Source: Cucumis sativus
Taxonomy: Eukaryota; Streptophyta; Magnoliopsida; Cucurbitales; Cucurbitaceae
Assembly: GCF_000004075.3 (NCBI RefSeq)
Contig: NC_026655.2
Coordinates: 4,030,001-4,094,000, forward strand
Length of the DNA stretch: 64,000 nt
Direction: 5' to 3'
Shown: positions 25,901 through 37,786 of the stretch, piece after piece
How the letters are laid out: each line of letters starts with the position of its first letter
Numbering within the stretch: the first letter of the stretch is position 1
Position numbers and translations under genes: made by a program
Notes under the pieces: generated by a model
What the model saw: only the letters and a program-made list of their open reading frames with translations
Told to the model about the DNA's origin: nothing
The model's database searches: none

Positions 25901-27623
25901 AGCTGCCTCATCTGGTGATTCAGCTTCATAAGATATTTTTCCAGTTTTCTCGTCAATTTCGGGCAATGCCGTATGGCAAATAGCCAGAAGCTGTAGGAAC
26001 TTCTGGATTACATTGGCTCGAGGCTCCTTCACCCAATTACCATCCATCATTCTTTCGTCCTTGAAATTGAACCCCTTAACGAATGTTTTTTCGCCGCTAA
26101 GACGTGCATTGTCGGCCCCAAAGTTTTGAGGTAAAGTCGACTCCTTTCTTCTCGCAAGAGCTCTCTCTACTTCTGTAATTCCTCGCCCGTACGCAGTACC
26201 GCCCACCGAACACTTGATGAACTCCATTGAATTGCAAGTCAATGTACCCGTTTTATCGGAAAGAATAGTGTCAACTTGGCCAAGCTCTTCATTCAAATTT
26301 GACGTGCGGGCATGAGCTGGCTTATCAGTTTCCTCATGGTACATATGTAGATCTTGGTTGATGAAGACACTCTGCAGAACTTTGACAATTTCAATGGACA
26401 CATACAATGATATGGGAATCAAATAGCTAAAAAGCATAAGAGCAGTCAAAAACTGCAATACTGCTGCAGCTGGAGCATTTTTGGGGTTGTAATATGTTGT
26501 GGTATCATCTGGCCGTAGGTACCATCTCGTAGCTCTTCCATTTTCTAAATCGTCTCTAGTCTTAACACCAAAGAAAATTGACCCAACAACTGATAACAAA
26601 ACCAAGACAGCAAACAGAAAGAACACAATCTTATCCATCCTTTTCTCAATCTTGCTTCGCTTGGAAGGAGGATCTGTTGAGTTCTGAATAACCTTTGTAT
26701 CGTGACCAGTGAAAATCACCACCCCGTATACAAAATCCGTGTTTCGAAGCTTTGAGTCTCGAAGAAGAAGTTGTTGAGGGCTGAGGGGATGTTGTTGTTC
26801 TTCAAGCAACATACTACCTACGAAGGAATACAAATTGGCATTGGGGTCTTCACATTTTATTGTAGCCTTGAAATTTTGGAAGCTTGAATCATCATGTAAG
26901 TTCGAGCTTGCTTCTAATGCGTTTTTCAGTTTCAAATTTGTTTCTCCATCAAGATTCATCGTCTCGACGTAGCAAATCGCTTCCTCATAACTCGACGAAA
27001 GTAAAATGAGATCAGCGGGGAAGAATTCATCCTTCTCCACTCTAACTACATGCCCAACTCTCAAGTCCATCCATTTAGTCTCAACAAACTCACCATCTCC
27101 AATATGTACTTTCACTTTCCTGTTATTCATTTCCATATCCTGAAAACAATTACCACAAAAGAAAATTATAAAAGGAAAAACTTTGAGCAGTCGTCCTAAA
27201 CTGAAAATAGAAAGATTCCAAATTCACCTGTTTGGTTCTCCTCCAATCTTCAAGAGCTTCTTTGCCCATGGTGACTCCAATAACAACAACAAGAGGAAGA
27301 ACATTGCTGACAGGCGAATATGGAGAAAGAGGGGTAAAGGATAGCAAAGCACAAAAAAGGAAATACAAGTTGGCAACCCTTCTGAATTGCTCAAACAATG
27401 ATTTGGGGAAGAATGAAGCAACAGTATACTTTGAAGTTTTGACATAATTGCCTCCATAGTTAAGAAGATTAGCCTCAAAACTATCTGGATCGTTGCAGTA
27501 AACTATCCTTGAGAATCCTGGCCCTCCAATTAAAGAATGTTCATCTTTGAATGAAGCTCTACCACAAGGAAAAGCGTGAATCCTTCTGAAATGTTGCTTC
27601 CTCCTTTTTCTACCACTCCCCAT
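22935..27623 (-). CDS. Phospholipid-transporting P4-ATPase, ALA9/10-type (copy A)
   Basis: An aminophospholipid flippase that moves lipid from the outer or luminal to the cytosolic leaflet. Eleven exons: 27623-27228, 27139-25797, 25689-25579, 25475-25199, 25066-24978, 24869-24755, 24644-24435, 24319-24194, 24101-24003, 23857-23666 and 23567-22935, giving 1196 residues, normal for the family. Key motifs are DGET (196-199), the P4-specific [10 protein letters not shown] near residue 374 in helix 4, DKTGTLT with phospho-acceptor Asp427, [13 protein letters not shown], and the hinge GDGANDVGM from residue 864. The last exon carries six hydrophobic helices and a basic tail ending EIKSH. The N-terminus has the family box [15 protein letters not shown]4-ATPases normally need a CDC50/ALIS partner, which is not in this window. 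Intact, with all splice sites GT/AG. A 5' UTR intron is possible (TTTGCAG at about 27665). Confidence 0.95.
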
Positions 27624-27759
27624 TTATAAATCCAACTATACCTTCTAGTTTAAACCCTTGTGTTGCTGCAAAAAAATAGCAAAACTTGAACTAACAAAAA
27701 TGTCTCAAAACTTTTCTAATCCTGTTTTTATATGGTTGGTTGATGTAGAAGAAGAAGAA

Positions 27760-27994
27760 AGCTAAAATAGGACGTAGAATGAGAAATGGGGTCTTAAAGA
27801 CAATCTAAAATCCCAAGAAATGATTATGTAAGAACAGATAGCCGCTCAGGACACAAAAGGGGTTAAAAGTGAAAAGAAGGAAAAAGTATAGAGAGCTAAA
27901 ATAGAATGTAGAATGAGAAATGGGGTCTTAAAGACAATCTGAAACTCCCAAAAATGATTATGTAAGAACAGATAGCCGCTCAGGATACAAAAGG
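27760..27994. repeat. 101 bp direct repeat upstream of ALA-A
   Basis: Two copies, 27760-27860 and 27894-27994, each running from AGCTAAAATAG through GAGAAATGGGGTCTTAAAGA to CAGGA(C/T)ACAAAAGG, with 33 bases between. The same pair sits upstream of ALA-B at 42741-42975. It therefore predates the segmental duplication and lies in the likely promoter or 5' UTR of both genes. Confidence 0.85.
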
Positions 27995-29175
27995 AAGATT
28001 CTATGAAACAGAGCAGTTTAATACTGTTCATATCTTCCCTCTTTCCATTTACAAGCCCTCGGATTTGACTAATACCTTCAAGACGGCAAATCAGAGATGG
28101 GTATTATTTTCTTTTATTTTCTTTTTTTTTTTGAAGAAGAAGACGAGTTTTTAGTTTTTTTTTTACAGAACTCAACAACTTCAAAGGTAGATTTTCTAAA
28201 ATCAAATCGTAAAAAGTAAATCACAAAAACAAACCCAACCCACAATGAGATATTGAAACCTCACCATTTTTCTTTTCCCTCAGGCTGCTGCTAAAACAAA
28301 AACGAAAGAGCTGGAATCTCACGTCATCGGCAAAACCAAAGACTTTTTAGAAGCGTTGACCAAGCCTTCTTTGCCTTCTTCTTCAAGTCAAGCTCAAAAG
28401 GTTAAAGATTTTGCAGAAAAAATCACAATAGTAAATCTGGGTTGAGCATGTTAGTCTCTGTTTTGCTCTGTTCTTTTTTTCTTTTTCAAAGAGAACAAGA
28501 AATGTGGTTGAAGAATCGAAGAAACTGAAAGCAATCTAATAAATGAAGGTTTCCTTTAAAAGTTAAAAAGAGTTTACTACAGATTGAGTAATACTGACTA
28601 GTGAGTAAATAAATTTATGATCTGAGTCTCTAACCCAGTTGGAAATTTCCTGTCATGATTATAAAATTAAATTCTGTGCTAAAAACAAGCGAATTATAAG
28701 ATGATTCGTGTTAGAAATGGAGAGGAAAATAGTTATAAGAAAAAGACAGTTAAAAGTGAAAGTGAAGATGAGTTGGAGGAAGAGCAGGAGAGGATCTAGT
28801 GAATATCTATTGTTTATTCATTTATTTACAAAACTTAAAATTGTTGAAAAGATTGAAGAAGAACAAGAAGAAGAAGAAGATGGCGGATGAGGCTGCGTTG
28901 GGTTAGGGTCAAACTGAACCATTCTCATGCTTCAACTATTATCTTATTTAATCTCTCTTCACATTGTTAATACCCAAAATACCATTGTTTTCTATATAAC
29001 GAATGCTTTTTATTTTATGTCAACATGTGAGCTTAAGTTATCTTCTTCCTTAGGGATGAGAGAGTACACAACGACGACTTATTCCACACATCTTTTTCTT
29101 CGGTCTGGAAAATCTTTGCCGTGGGTGTGGGTGATGGGTTTGCGTGATGGTGGAGGGAGTGAATGAAGAAAAAGA
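27995..29175. other. ALA-A upstream region shared with unit B
   Basis: Non-coding and collinear with about 42976-44090 in unit B. It carries the complement of the ALA 5' flank, a CT-rich patch near 28440-28500 and an (A/G)-rich patch near 28850-28880 with ATGGCGGATGA in both units. I find no conserved open frame longer than about 60 codons, so it is probably promoter and 5' leader. Confidence 0.5.
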
Positions 29176-30582
29176 AATTGTAATGATATATATGATTAAG
29201 GAATATGAATACGACTCTTGATATGTGAATCAAGAAAAGCATATATTGATGGGGTCCTCGAAAATGAATTCTTTTCCTCAATCACATTGGCCTATTTTTG
29301 ACATTCAAATATTCTTAAGTTCTATTGTTTACAATTGAAAAGTGAAACAAAAATGGAATTTTTCATGTAATTCTTAATTACTCATTTGTTTTCGAAATCA
29401 AATTCGATTAAAATCTGTGTATTTTTTCAGTTTTATTTTCTAAATAAGTTGATAAAGTCTCGTTTTGTTCGTTATTCATTTTTGTTTTAATGTTTTCAAC
29501 AATAAGAAATGTATTGAAAATGATCCTAACCTCAATTGGAATACTTGTTTTGAAAAACGATTTCCGAAAACAAACCTTAAAATAACCTAATTTAATATCG
29601 TTTTTTTTCTTTTAGAAACTACGAGCATAATCATTTTCAAATTCCGCTATACATAATTTTTAAATTTCAAATTAAAACCAAACGTGTTTCCAAGAACTAA
29701 TTGATTTTTGTTTTCTACTTAAAGTTTTGTGTTTTTAAAACAATTTATAGATCGCAAACCGGACGGGATCTAAGGATCCATGTTAATATTTAAATTATTT
29801 AATGCTAACACAAATTCTAATAGTGTTTTTTTTTAAGCAACTAATCTTTGAAAAGTTGAATAGTATATATATATATATATGTTTGGTTAATTTTAAGCCA
29901 TCGAATTTTAAAAATATCGGAGGATTAAAAAAAAATGTAAAACAGAAAAAAAGGTATGAAAAAGATTCAAATTGGTTTAAAGTAATTGATATATAATTAG
30001 GATATTAATTAGCATGTGGGGTAAGTTGTTTCATTCAATAATATGATATGTCAACTATAGGATTAATTACACAAAGTCTCATTTCGTTATCAACATTATT
30101 CTTCAAATCAAAAGTGCTTCAATTAAGAATAATAATACTAAAGCTCAAGATTATCCATTTCATAAATTAATTAATGATAAACAAAAAAAGTGAAAGGAAT
30201 TTGGTAAAAAGGGATCTGAAAATAAAAATTTAGAAATATTTTCAATTTTAATATAATGAAATTTCATAAAGTTAGATAAAGAGAGATTTGATAGAATTGG
30301 ATGTGAATATCTTTTTCTCATTTTCAAAAACCCTAATAATTCGTACGGATCTTAGTCAAACCTTTTGGGTTGACTAATTTTTTCCTCCGATTCCACGTGG
30401 CACCCCCACATTGCACCAAATGCTTTTACTTACTAATTAGTTTCGTCTCTCTGCTAAGGAACCTTCCATTTATTTATTTATTTTATGGAAATTTCTATAA
30501 ATGATCATAGTATTATTTTGGCTCATTTATTTTTTAAATGTCAATGATTGAGATTTGAGAATAGGGAAAAACTTGGCAAAAG

Positions 30583-30653
<71 letters not shown>

Positions 30654-32069
30654 CTATTTTAGAAAGGTGTGTGGTGCGGAGAACATTCAAAATAAAATGT
30701 TCGCCGTATTGAGATGACCATTTTTCTCAATTGAATCTAATGTTGTAACTTAAGTTAATAACTAGCGATACGACTGGGAGAACATGTAAGTCAGTAAATC
30801 ATAAATTAATTGGTAACTCAGTTCAATGACTATGTACTTATGTTTGGGGTGTCTTAGACCCAGATAAGAGGATATATTGCTCATCATATAATGGATACTA
30901 TTACAATGTTATGACTCAGAGGACAACACGTTATTCATAGTGACCATTGACTAACTTAATAATTATCTAAATCATGTTAAACATAAAAACATGTGTCATA
31001 ACATTATGGGAAGCACTCCCCCCTAAATCAATAAACATGATGTAATCTCTTATGCTTCAAAAGCATCGAAGAAGCTCTTACCTTACCGTAATCATCAATA
31101 TATTCGTTCAAGACCAAAAGGAGAACGATCACCTCTCTTCTGATTTCTTGTTCCACCTTATACAAATTAGAATCTTCAACAATATTTACTTAAATGATAT
31201 CCAAACAACCCAAGAAAATAGAAATATTACAACCAGATAACCGTAAATAAATAATCTTTTAAATAAAGATAGTGAGACCACTTTACAACATATAACCTAA
31301 TTAAAACGGTCAGTCTCTTTAATAATGTTTCACTTAAAGTCTATTTTTTCTATATGTTTTGGGTCTAGTCTTTCGTTAATTAAGTTATGTACTCGTTGAT
31401 TGATTTAGAAAACTATATCCAACACACTCAATCTACATATAATTAAGAGATTACTTAAATGATGGAAAAGATCAATTCTTTGGAATTTGCTCCCATCCAT
31501 TTTTTATTATTCTATATGTTGGTCTAACTTGGGAGATGTTTTTCTTTTTGTTTATAGAAAAGTATGTAAATACGATATTATCATTATTAAAAAAAAAACA
31601 AAAACCCTATGAATTATTGTAATAGGACCTTCTTTAACACTTTGAATTTGATATCAATTATCATCTCTCTTTAGTTATAATTTAACCCTACCCTCTCAAT
31701 TGGACCTGCTATTAATTGTTTCTCAACTAAACCTTCAACTCCAAAAACAAAACAAGTTCCTATTATTATTAAACTTCATATAACTACTGCCAAGTAAAAT
31801 TAAATTCAGTGGTACTATAATAATTTTATATTTTGAATGCTTGATTAATGCATGGTTCACAGAAAACTTCATGAATTTTCCAATGTTTAAAGTTTAACAT
31901 ATATAATTAGCTATGGGTGTGTGCATGCTTTGATAATATAGATGAAGTAATTTATTTAAATATTTCGATTACAACAACTTCACTCTACTCTAAATTTGAA
32001 TTAAATTTAACTTTTTGTTTAGTTTTGTTATTATCGATGTCGAGCTTTGAAATAGCCGAGGGAATTAAA
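29176..32069. other. Unit A-specific block with no counterpart in unit B
   Basis: In unit B, about 95 bases separate GGAGGGAATGAAG from the ATGGGTTCTAAGTTCTAA block, while in unit A nearly 2.9 kb intervenes. The block contains a long (AT)n tract and a less A/T-rich segment at 30655-31450 (TGTTTGGGGTGTCTTAGACC, AAGCACTCCCCCCTAAATC) that looks like retrotransposon leader or LTR debris, but I cannot find paired ends. No gene is called. Confidence 0.5.
30584..30650. repeat. (AT)33 microsatellite
   Basis: Perfect uninterrupted AT dinucleotide tract of about 67 bases inside the unit A-specific block. It is the longest simple repeat in the window and likely polymorphic. Confidence 0.95.
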
Positions 32070-34744
32070 TATCCATTTTGGAGCCTCTTGCAGCCATGGG
32101 TTCTAAGTTCTAACGATTTGGATCTTTTCCTATTAAAGAAGAAAAAGAAGAAGAAGGGATTTTGATAAAGTCTATGAGACTGCGAAAATTGCACCGCCGG
32201 ACGGACGGAGCCACCGCGTATTCTCCTCATGCCGTCGTCCTAATTTAAATATCATTTAATTTTTAATAATCTTAACATTTATTCAAACTCTGATCACAAA
32301 AACTTTGTATTTTATTTAAATTGTTTTTTTCCCATTTTTTCTAAATTGAAATTCCAGTCAAGTCTGAGAAATTTAAATAAAATGAAATATTGGGTTATTA
32401 GAAATTTATTAATACAAATAGGATAAATCCAAAACGTGTCAATTATATTTAAAACGTCGTCGTTTACCCTTTTTTTCCCTTTGAATTATTTGGAAATATT
32501 ATTGGAAAAGCCTCTCATTCGATGCTGATATATATATGTATATATATATATATATATCCATTTTTTGAATGGATCAAGATGTTGTAAATTACCTAACAAT
32601 ATTCATTACACATTCATCAATTCAACTCAACTCAACATCACGTTTTTCATTCATCATTTAAATTAATTTTAACCATTTATATATATAAATTCTTGTAAGA
32701 ATGACACTTTATTTTAAAATATATTTGGTTATATAATTTGAATAGAATAAGCTATTAGTTATTAACATTGTGGAATGTTATTGTATAAATATTGTTTTAT
32801 TTTCTAAGCAATAAATTAATATTTAAGCCGAGTTGTAGTCTCATATAACGATAAAATTAAACACAATCATGCATACATATTTTATTACTAACTAATTAAA
32901 CTTTATATCTATTTGAATTTTTCCAAAGAGAGGAATTGTGTATAGCTTTGTCTATGTCAATGAATTTATTTTAAAAACGAGTACAAATATATAAATTATC
33001 GTTTCTTATTATTATTGTATCATTCAAAGTCGTTGCTTGGAGTTAATAAAATATCAATGTTTTATGTCTCGAGAATATGTCCAATAATATTTTTATCTAA
33101 CATTATTTATTCATCATTTGTTTTTTGTTCAGAATATTATAAGATTGGCACTGAATTTGATGTGATCAAACGATCATTTCTCCCCTTTTTCACGTTTTCA
33201 ATTATTCAATAAGACCTAATTTGAAGTTTTATTTAATTGTTAGTTCAATTTAGTTCTTAAAATTAGTTAAATAATGATTTAGTTCTGATTAAATCGATAA
33301 TGAAATGTATATATAAACTATGTAAAGTCTTGTATTAAGAAAATTGATGGTTGATAATTAAAGTTTTTATTGAAAATTTCTCTTCAAAGGGACTAAAATT
33401 GTGATGATGATTACATTCGGAATATAAGAGCTAAAGATTGTTGAATTTTATTAAAGTTTTGTAATTAACTAAATTCTTACCAAAAGTTTAATTTAAAAGG
33501 AAAAGCATTGAAACAATTACCCTAAGACTATTAATGACTTTAGTATTATTTTGTCCCAGTAAATTGTTAAGCATCACATGGTAAGATTAATATAGTTTGA
33601 ATATTCAAAGTTAAAAGTAGAAAAGAAAAATAATTGAGTACTAAACAAATTTAGAGATTAATAATGCATATATGATTAATTTAGACCTACAATAGCCTAT
33701 TTTGATATTATTCGAAACTACTAATAAACTAATTCAACACAAAAGTTAAAATTATTACACAATTATATATTAGTTCCTAAACTTTTATATATGTTTAATT
33801 GTTTTTATTAGATTTTTAAAATTAAAGAAAAAAATCTAATAGATTCCTAAACCCTCAATTTTTTAATTTTATAGGTAACAATATTCAAAAATATTTTGAT
33901 AATTTAATAATTAAATTAGTGTATAAGACTTCTAAATTTCAATAATACACTAATTATTACTACAATGGTCGACTTAATAAACACAAAATTTAAAATTTCT
34001 ATTAAAAACACAAAATCATCTTTTATCTTTCAAAATTAATCTTTTATCTCCTCTCAATTTCTTACGATAATTTATATATTTATTTAGTAATTTGTAGCTA
34101 AATTTCAATAACAAATATAACTTTCTTAAAAAGTTTTTTTTTTTTTTCATATTTTGGCTTAACTTTATAGAACACCAATTAATTAAGTAGATGACGAATA
34201 ATCTATAAATTTAGAAATGGAATGAGCGTTCACTAAATAAATGGTTATTAGACCTACGATCTTAATTACCACTTGTTTGTAAAACTTTAAAAGATCTATT
34301 AGACACAAAATTAAAAGTTCTAAAATGATTTATTTGACCTAACTGTAGGTTAGGATTGAAATTGGAATAAAAATGATAGGAATTGTAGGATTTAGGGAAT
34401 GAGGTGAAGGAGTTGGGTGAGGGTTGGTGGATTTTAGATGTATTGAATGGATTAGATTAAATCTTCATTCAACTCTCTATGCCCCACTTGATCATAATAA
34501 GAACACACACACCACACCCACCATATAATATAAGCTTTCACATTAATGCAAATGTGACAATTTTGATAACATATACCTTCCAACTTTGAAAAAAATTGCT
34601 CCACCTTAGCTTGTTTTGTGACCCAAAAAATAAACTATTGTAATTAGAAGCACCAAATTCCTTCGACGTCTTTTCTAATTTAAAACTATACTTTAAATTG
34701 CAAATTCAACTAATTTTCATGTATATATATATCCACCTCTTTAA
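32070..34744. other. Unit A intergenic DNA, partly shared with unit B
   Basis: Starts with a block matching 44955-45105 (GCAGCCATGGGTTCTAAG, TTTGATAAAGT, then CGCCGGACGGA, the last degraded in unit B). From about 34350 the match to 46150 onward resumes (GAATGAGGTGAAGGAGTTGGG). The middle, 32230-34340, is A/T-rich and does not align by eye with unit B. No gene is called. Confidence 0.5.
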
Positions 34745-35486
34745 CACTAACAAGAAAAATGGTCTACAACCACAATTATTTTCTATTGCAAATAAAATCA
34801 GTGATAGTTAGTTACAGTCATAGTATCGTCTGTTGTGGAAAGTTTTTATATGACAATTTTAAAAAACTATCACAATAATTGTTTTCATGACAAAAAATAA
34901 ATGTCATTATTTAATATTTTATGACAACAAATAACTGTCGTCTTTTATTTTTCGACAACAAATCATCATTTGCATATTGACAACAGTTACAAAAATGTCA
35001 CGAATTCTTATATTATGACATTTGTTCCCTGTCACCGGTAGAAGAGATGACGACCACAGTTTGAACTTTGAAAAGATTGCGGCAGATTGGAGATGACGGC
35101 ACAGATTGAAGAGGTTGCGGCAGAGGATGTTTCATCGTCCGGTTGAGGAGGTTGCGGCAGCATTTGAGTGAAGAAGACGAGCACGAGGCGGTAGTGGCGG
35201 TTATGGCATCGAGAGATGGTTGGATAGAGATGACCTTCTTCTTTCACATGAGGGTTTGGAAAAATAATGCTAAGAGATTTAGATTGGGGGAAAAGCTTCT
35301 ATAAACTTTAATTTTCATTTAAAATTAATTTTATTTTAATAAATTAAATAAATTATTTATATATCTTCTATAAACATTAAAAAAATTGTTCCGAAAAATT
35401 ATGTTTTTTCCATAAAAAAAATTATTACTATTTGTGACAATTTTTTTCCTATCCAACTATCCCAATAGATAGTTTTTGTTGTAGTA
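34745..35486. mobile_element. CACTA-like non-autonomous element
   Basis: About 742 bases present in unit A and missing from the matching site in unit B (near 46550, CCTCTTAAAAATATG). It begins CACTAACAAGAAAAATG and ends TTTTTGTTGTAGTA, close to the CACTA-superfamily termini, though the last base is A rather than G. Subterminal DNA repeats TGACAA/TTGTCA and GACAACAAAT motifs, as CACTA elements do. The interior is GC-richer (GAGGTTGCGGCAG occurs more than once) and has no transposase. The flanks are TTAA on the left and AAAA on the right, so a 3-base target duplication is not clean. Confidence 0.55.
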
Positions 35487-37469
35487 AAAATATTTGTAGG
35501 ATGAATTAGAAGGATTTATATTAGTTAGGATGGAAATTAATTATCACATTTTGTTTGTCTAGGGAACATGGAATTTGACTATAATTATAATTATTATCAC
35601 ATTTATTTCAAGTCATTTGAAGAAGAAAAATACATAGAATTTGTTGCTTTTAATTTCACACACACACTATATATATATCATTTAAATCAATCATAAGTCA
35701 TTACAACAAAAATACATATTATTAACATCTTAATTGAACTATAACATTTTATATGCATACTAATATTTTGTTTATATATATTGTAATTATTTGTATACTA
35801 TGTTCAAGTTATAACTATAATTTAATTTATGGGTATATGAAGTAAAGTCAACTTAATTAATGGTAATACCAAATAATTTGGAATCATTTGAATAAAGAAT
35901 AATTGAAGGTTGAAAAATGGTGAAATATAATCTACTTATTTCAACTGATTTATTTCAATGAAAAACCCTAAAGTTTTTTTTATTAACTTTTGGAAAGAAC
36001 CTTGAAGTTTTATTTTCTATGAATGGAATAATTCTTAATGATCTTGTTCAAGATTTGACTTCATAATGCACAATTCAAACTTTTGCACTAAATTAATAAA
36101 ATAAATACAGATTTAGAACTTAATCTAACTTTTTAATGTTTGTTAGCAGAATCCCAACCCACACAGCACCAACAACCACTATTTCTCTTAATATATATGA
36201 ACAAGTAATGTGATATTTTATTTACTTATTTGCTGCATAACATTCTTTCTTTACTACAAATGTATTAATCTCTACTCCCCAAAGTGGATACCAAAAACAA
36301 ATTACAAATCTTTCAATCTCTAATTTTCACTGTTTCTTTATTAGAAGTAAAAGTAAAAGTAAAGTTTAAATTTTAATTTTGAAAAAGCTAACAAAGCATA
36401 ATATTATTAATCTAAATGAATTTTATCTATTACATTTTTTTACTTGTTTTTTTTTCAATTTATTTATCGTCATCTTTTTTTTATTATTAGGTATTTAATT
36501 GTTTAATACTGCATTAAAAAAAGAAATCTTGTAGTTTTCAAAACCTAACATAAATTTTAAACTATATCATATAAATATAAGGAAAATCATAAAGTGAATT
36601 GTAATGGTTTTTTATAAGTTAAATGATGATCAAATTAAAATGTTGTAAGCCTTAGATTTGTTCATCCTTCATTTCGATCATCTTTATTCTTTTTTATTTG
36701 AAAAGACATATCATTGATATTTGTGGTGTAGTTGATTAAAATATTTGTTGAGCAATCAATGATGATTTTTTGTTTTGTGAGAAATGAAGGAGGATTTGTT
36801 AAATGATATTTGTTGCAAGAAGAACACTTGGGTGTAAGCATAATTATAAATTAAAAATATGATCACAAATGGCTTTGGTTCAAATCTTACCAAAACCATT
36901 TGCTTATCTCAAAATGCTTTAGGATATATATATCTATAAAATGTCACGATCCTAATTCCTAAAGTGGTTATCCTATATCTCATGTAATATCATTTTAAAA
37001 TTAAATTGAATAAAATAAAACCTACCTTGTTTTATTATGCAATGTTATTATTCGTTTTGGCAACATCATCATCGTCTATATTGATTGCCATGAACTTGTA
37101 TTATCCATTCCAAGTTTTGAGTTTGGATTCCCACCCCACACAATAATAAATATATAGAACGTATACGTTATCAATTGAGTTGAAAAATACTAATCTATTT
37201 TAATGCGATGTATTAGATTTACAACGTGTTTAGAATATGTATTCGATGGTTTTTCCTATGATTGTAAATCAATTGATCATAGGGAATATTAGGACCAGTA
37301 GTTGTCGAATTTGAATTCTGAATCCGAGTTTAAATCTTGGACCTAGGATGTTACAAGGACGTATATCTAATTCTAATTCATATTTTTACGGTATATATGT
37401 ATATATGTTTATTTGTTTTGTTTTTTTCATTTTTTGTTTTTTTTGTTTAAATAGGCTTTCTTTTGTGCA
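35487..37469. other. Unit A distal non-coding DNA and inter-unit spacer
   Basis: Collinear with about 46565-49046 in unit B at perhaps 85 percent identity by eye, with many indels (for example shared TTGTTGAGCAATCAATGATG at 36750 and 48410). It has no gene. The last 85 bases (37386-37469) are T-rich and separate the two units. Confidence 0.6.
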
Positions 37470-37786
37470 GTTTGTTGTTCCGTTTTCTAAACAGACAGTT
37501 TTGAATGCAAATGGAAAACTATGGTACAGTTGAAACTTCTCAATGATTATTTGAAATGGTTGAATACAACAATTGACATATTTCCAAAAAAATTCATGAA
37601 AGGAAGAAAATTTTTGACCATTTGAGTTTGGAATGGTCACTTAAGCTGCAAAGACATCAAACTACACAAGAATCTTATGTACACATGTTGTATAAATATA
37701 TATATATATATACACTGAGAAGAAGCTTCCTATGAAAAAATGTTTTAAATCTTTCTATGGTTAAAAAATCTCATATGCAAATTAAA

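Larger units (their letters stand above)
22631..37385. repeat. Segmental tandem duplication, unit A (ALA-A)
   Basis: Direct repeat of 37470-49046. Collinear matches run through the ALA 3' flank (22631 with 37470), the whole ALA gene (offset 14852 at its 3' end and 14921 at its 5' end), the upstream region to about 29170, a short block at about 32070-32200 (with 44955-45105), and non-coding DNA at 34350-37385 (with 46150-49046). The two units are separated by about 85 bases of T-rich DNA. Unit A is about 3.2 kb longer because of insertions listed separately. Confidence 0.9.

Noticed and set aside
30655-31450. Possible LTR retrotransposon
   Set aside because: Composition suggests retroelement debris, but I found no paired long terminal repeats, primer-binding site or coding domain.
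35032-35247. Minus-strand open frame of 71 codons
   Set aside because: It lies wholly inside the CACTA-like element, has low-complexity composition and no family resemblance; it is absent from unit B.
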